A stretch of 64,000 nt of DNA. Source: Caballeronia udeis (GTDB lineage Bacteria > Pseudomonadota > Gammaproteobacteria > Burkholderiales > Burkholderiaceae). The notes beneath the pieces are model-generated. The model made no database searches, was not told the DNA's origin, and worked only from the letters and a program-made list of their open reading frames with translations. The position numbers and the translations under genes were made by a program. Where the stretch lies: the NCBI RefSeq assembly GCF_001544555.2, contig NZ_FCOK02000007.1, positions 124,001 to 188,000 of the forward strand, written 5' to 3'. Positions 63,935 through 64,000 of the stretch are shown here, one piece after another. Every line of letters starts with the position of its first letter. The stretch's first letter is position 1.

Positions 63935-64000
63935 CGTTAAATCCTGTGAAGGAGAGGTCGGCGTCGTGTTCGTGCAATGCACGCCACTCGCGTCCTCTGT

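Overview
The window reads as a chromosomal segment of a high-GC betaproteobacterium of the Burkholderiaceae, most likely Burkholderia sensu lato (Paraburkholderia or Caballeronia). This rests on gene order (ffs-dnaX-ybaB-recR, surE-pcm-nlpD-rpoS, moeA-moaD-moaE near clpB) and on family-level resemblance of the proteins. No rRNA, tRNA, insertion sequence, prophage or CRISPR array was seen.

Layout. Positions 1-8.4 kb hold rlmN (partial), ndk, a BI-1 family membrane protein, rlmD, a PolB-type exonuclease and the stationary-phase operon surE-pcm-nlpD-rpoS. Positions 8.6-15.8 kb hold a quinone oxidoreductase, a CaiB/BaiF CoA-transferase, a DUF1653 protein, the recR-ybaB-dnaX replication and repair cluster and the 4.5S SRP RNA. 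Positions 16-21.8 kb hold trxA, rho, a MerR regulator with its MFS transporter, mtfA and rpmE2. Positions 22-33.5 kb hold a PMT-family glycosyltransferase, a MATE exporter and a two-gene envelope-defence module: a 1993-residue alpha-2-macroglobulin with an intact thioester, and penicillin-binding protein 1C. Positions 33.5-38.7 kb hold a candidate small membrane protein, a ComEA-like protein, YidB, clpB behind a near-perfect sigma-32 promoter, and an Rrf2/NsrR-type regulator. Positions 39-48 kb hold a truncated globin, molybdopterin genes, a NUDIX hydrolase, both bacterial N-end-rule aminoacyltransferases (aat, bpt), pyrD, an amino-acid ABC transporter without a local ATPase gene, and a signal peptidase I.

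From 48.4 kb to the end the content is accessory. A Gfo/Idh/MocA oxidoreductase and an FCD-type GntR regulator come first, then an exopolysaccharide locus: manC, a Wzx-type flippase, a double alpha/beta-hydrolase protein, two GT2 and three GT4 glycosyltransferases, and a Wzy/O-antigen-ligase-type membrane protein. Together these suggest synthesis of GDP-mannose, assembly of a repeat unit, flipping and polymerisation. Export genes would be expected beyond position 64000.

I did not find a clearly new multi-gene system. The best leads are: a 57-codon minus-strand ORF with a consensus Shine-Dalgarno (33623-33796); a two-domain hydrolase in the EPS locus with non-canonical nucleophile elbows in both domains; operator-like repeat arrays before the oxidoreductase gene and the ABC transporter; a predicted leaderless dnaX mRNA with an internal A6 tract; and several short tandem repeats in intergenic DNA.
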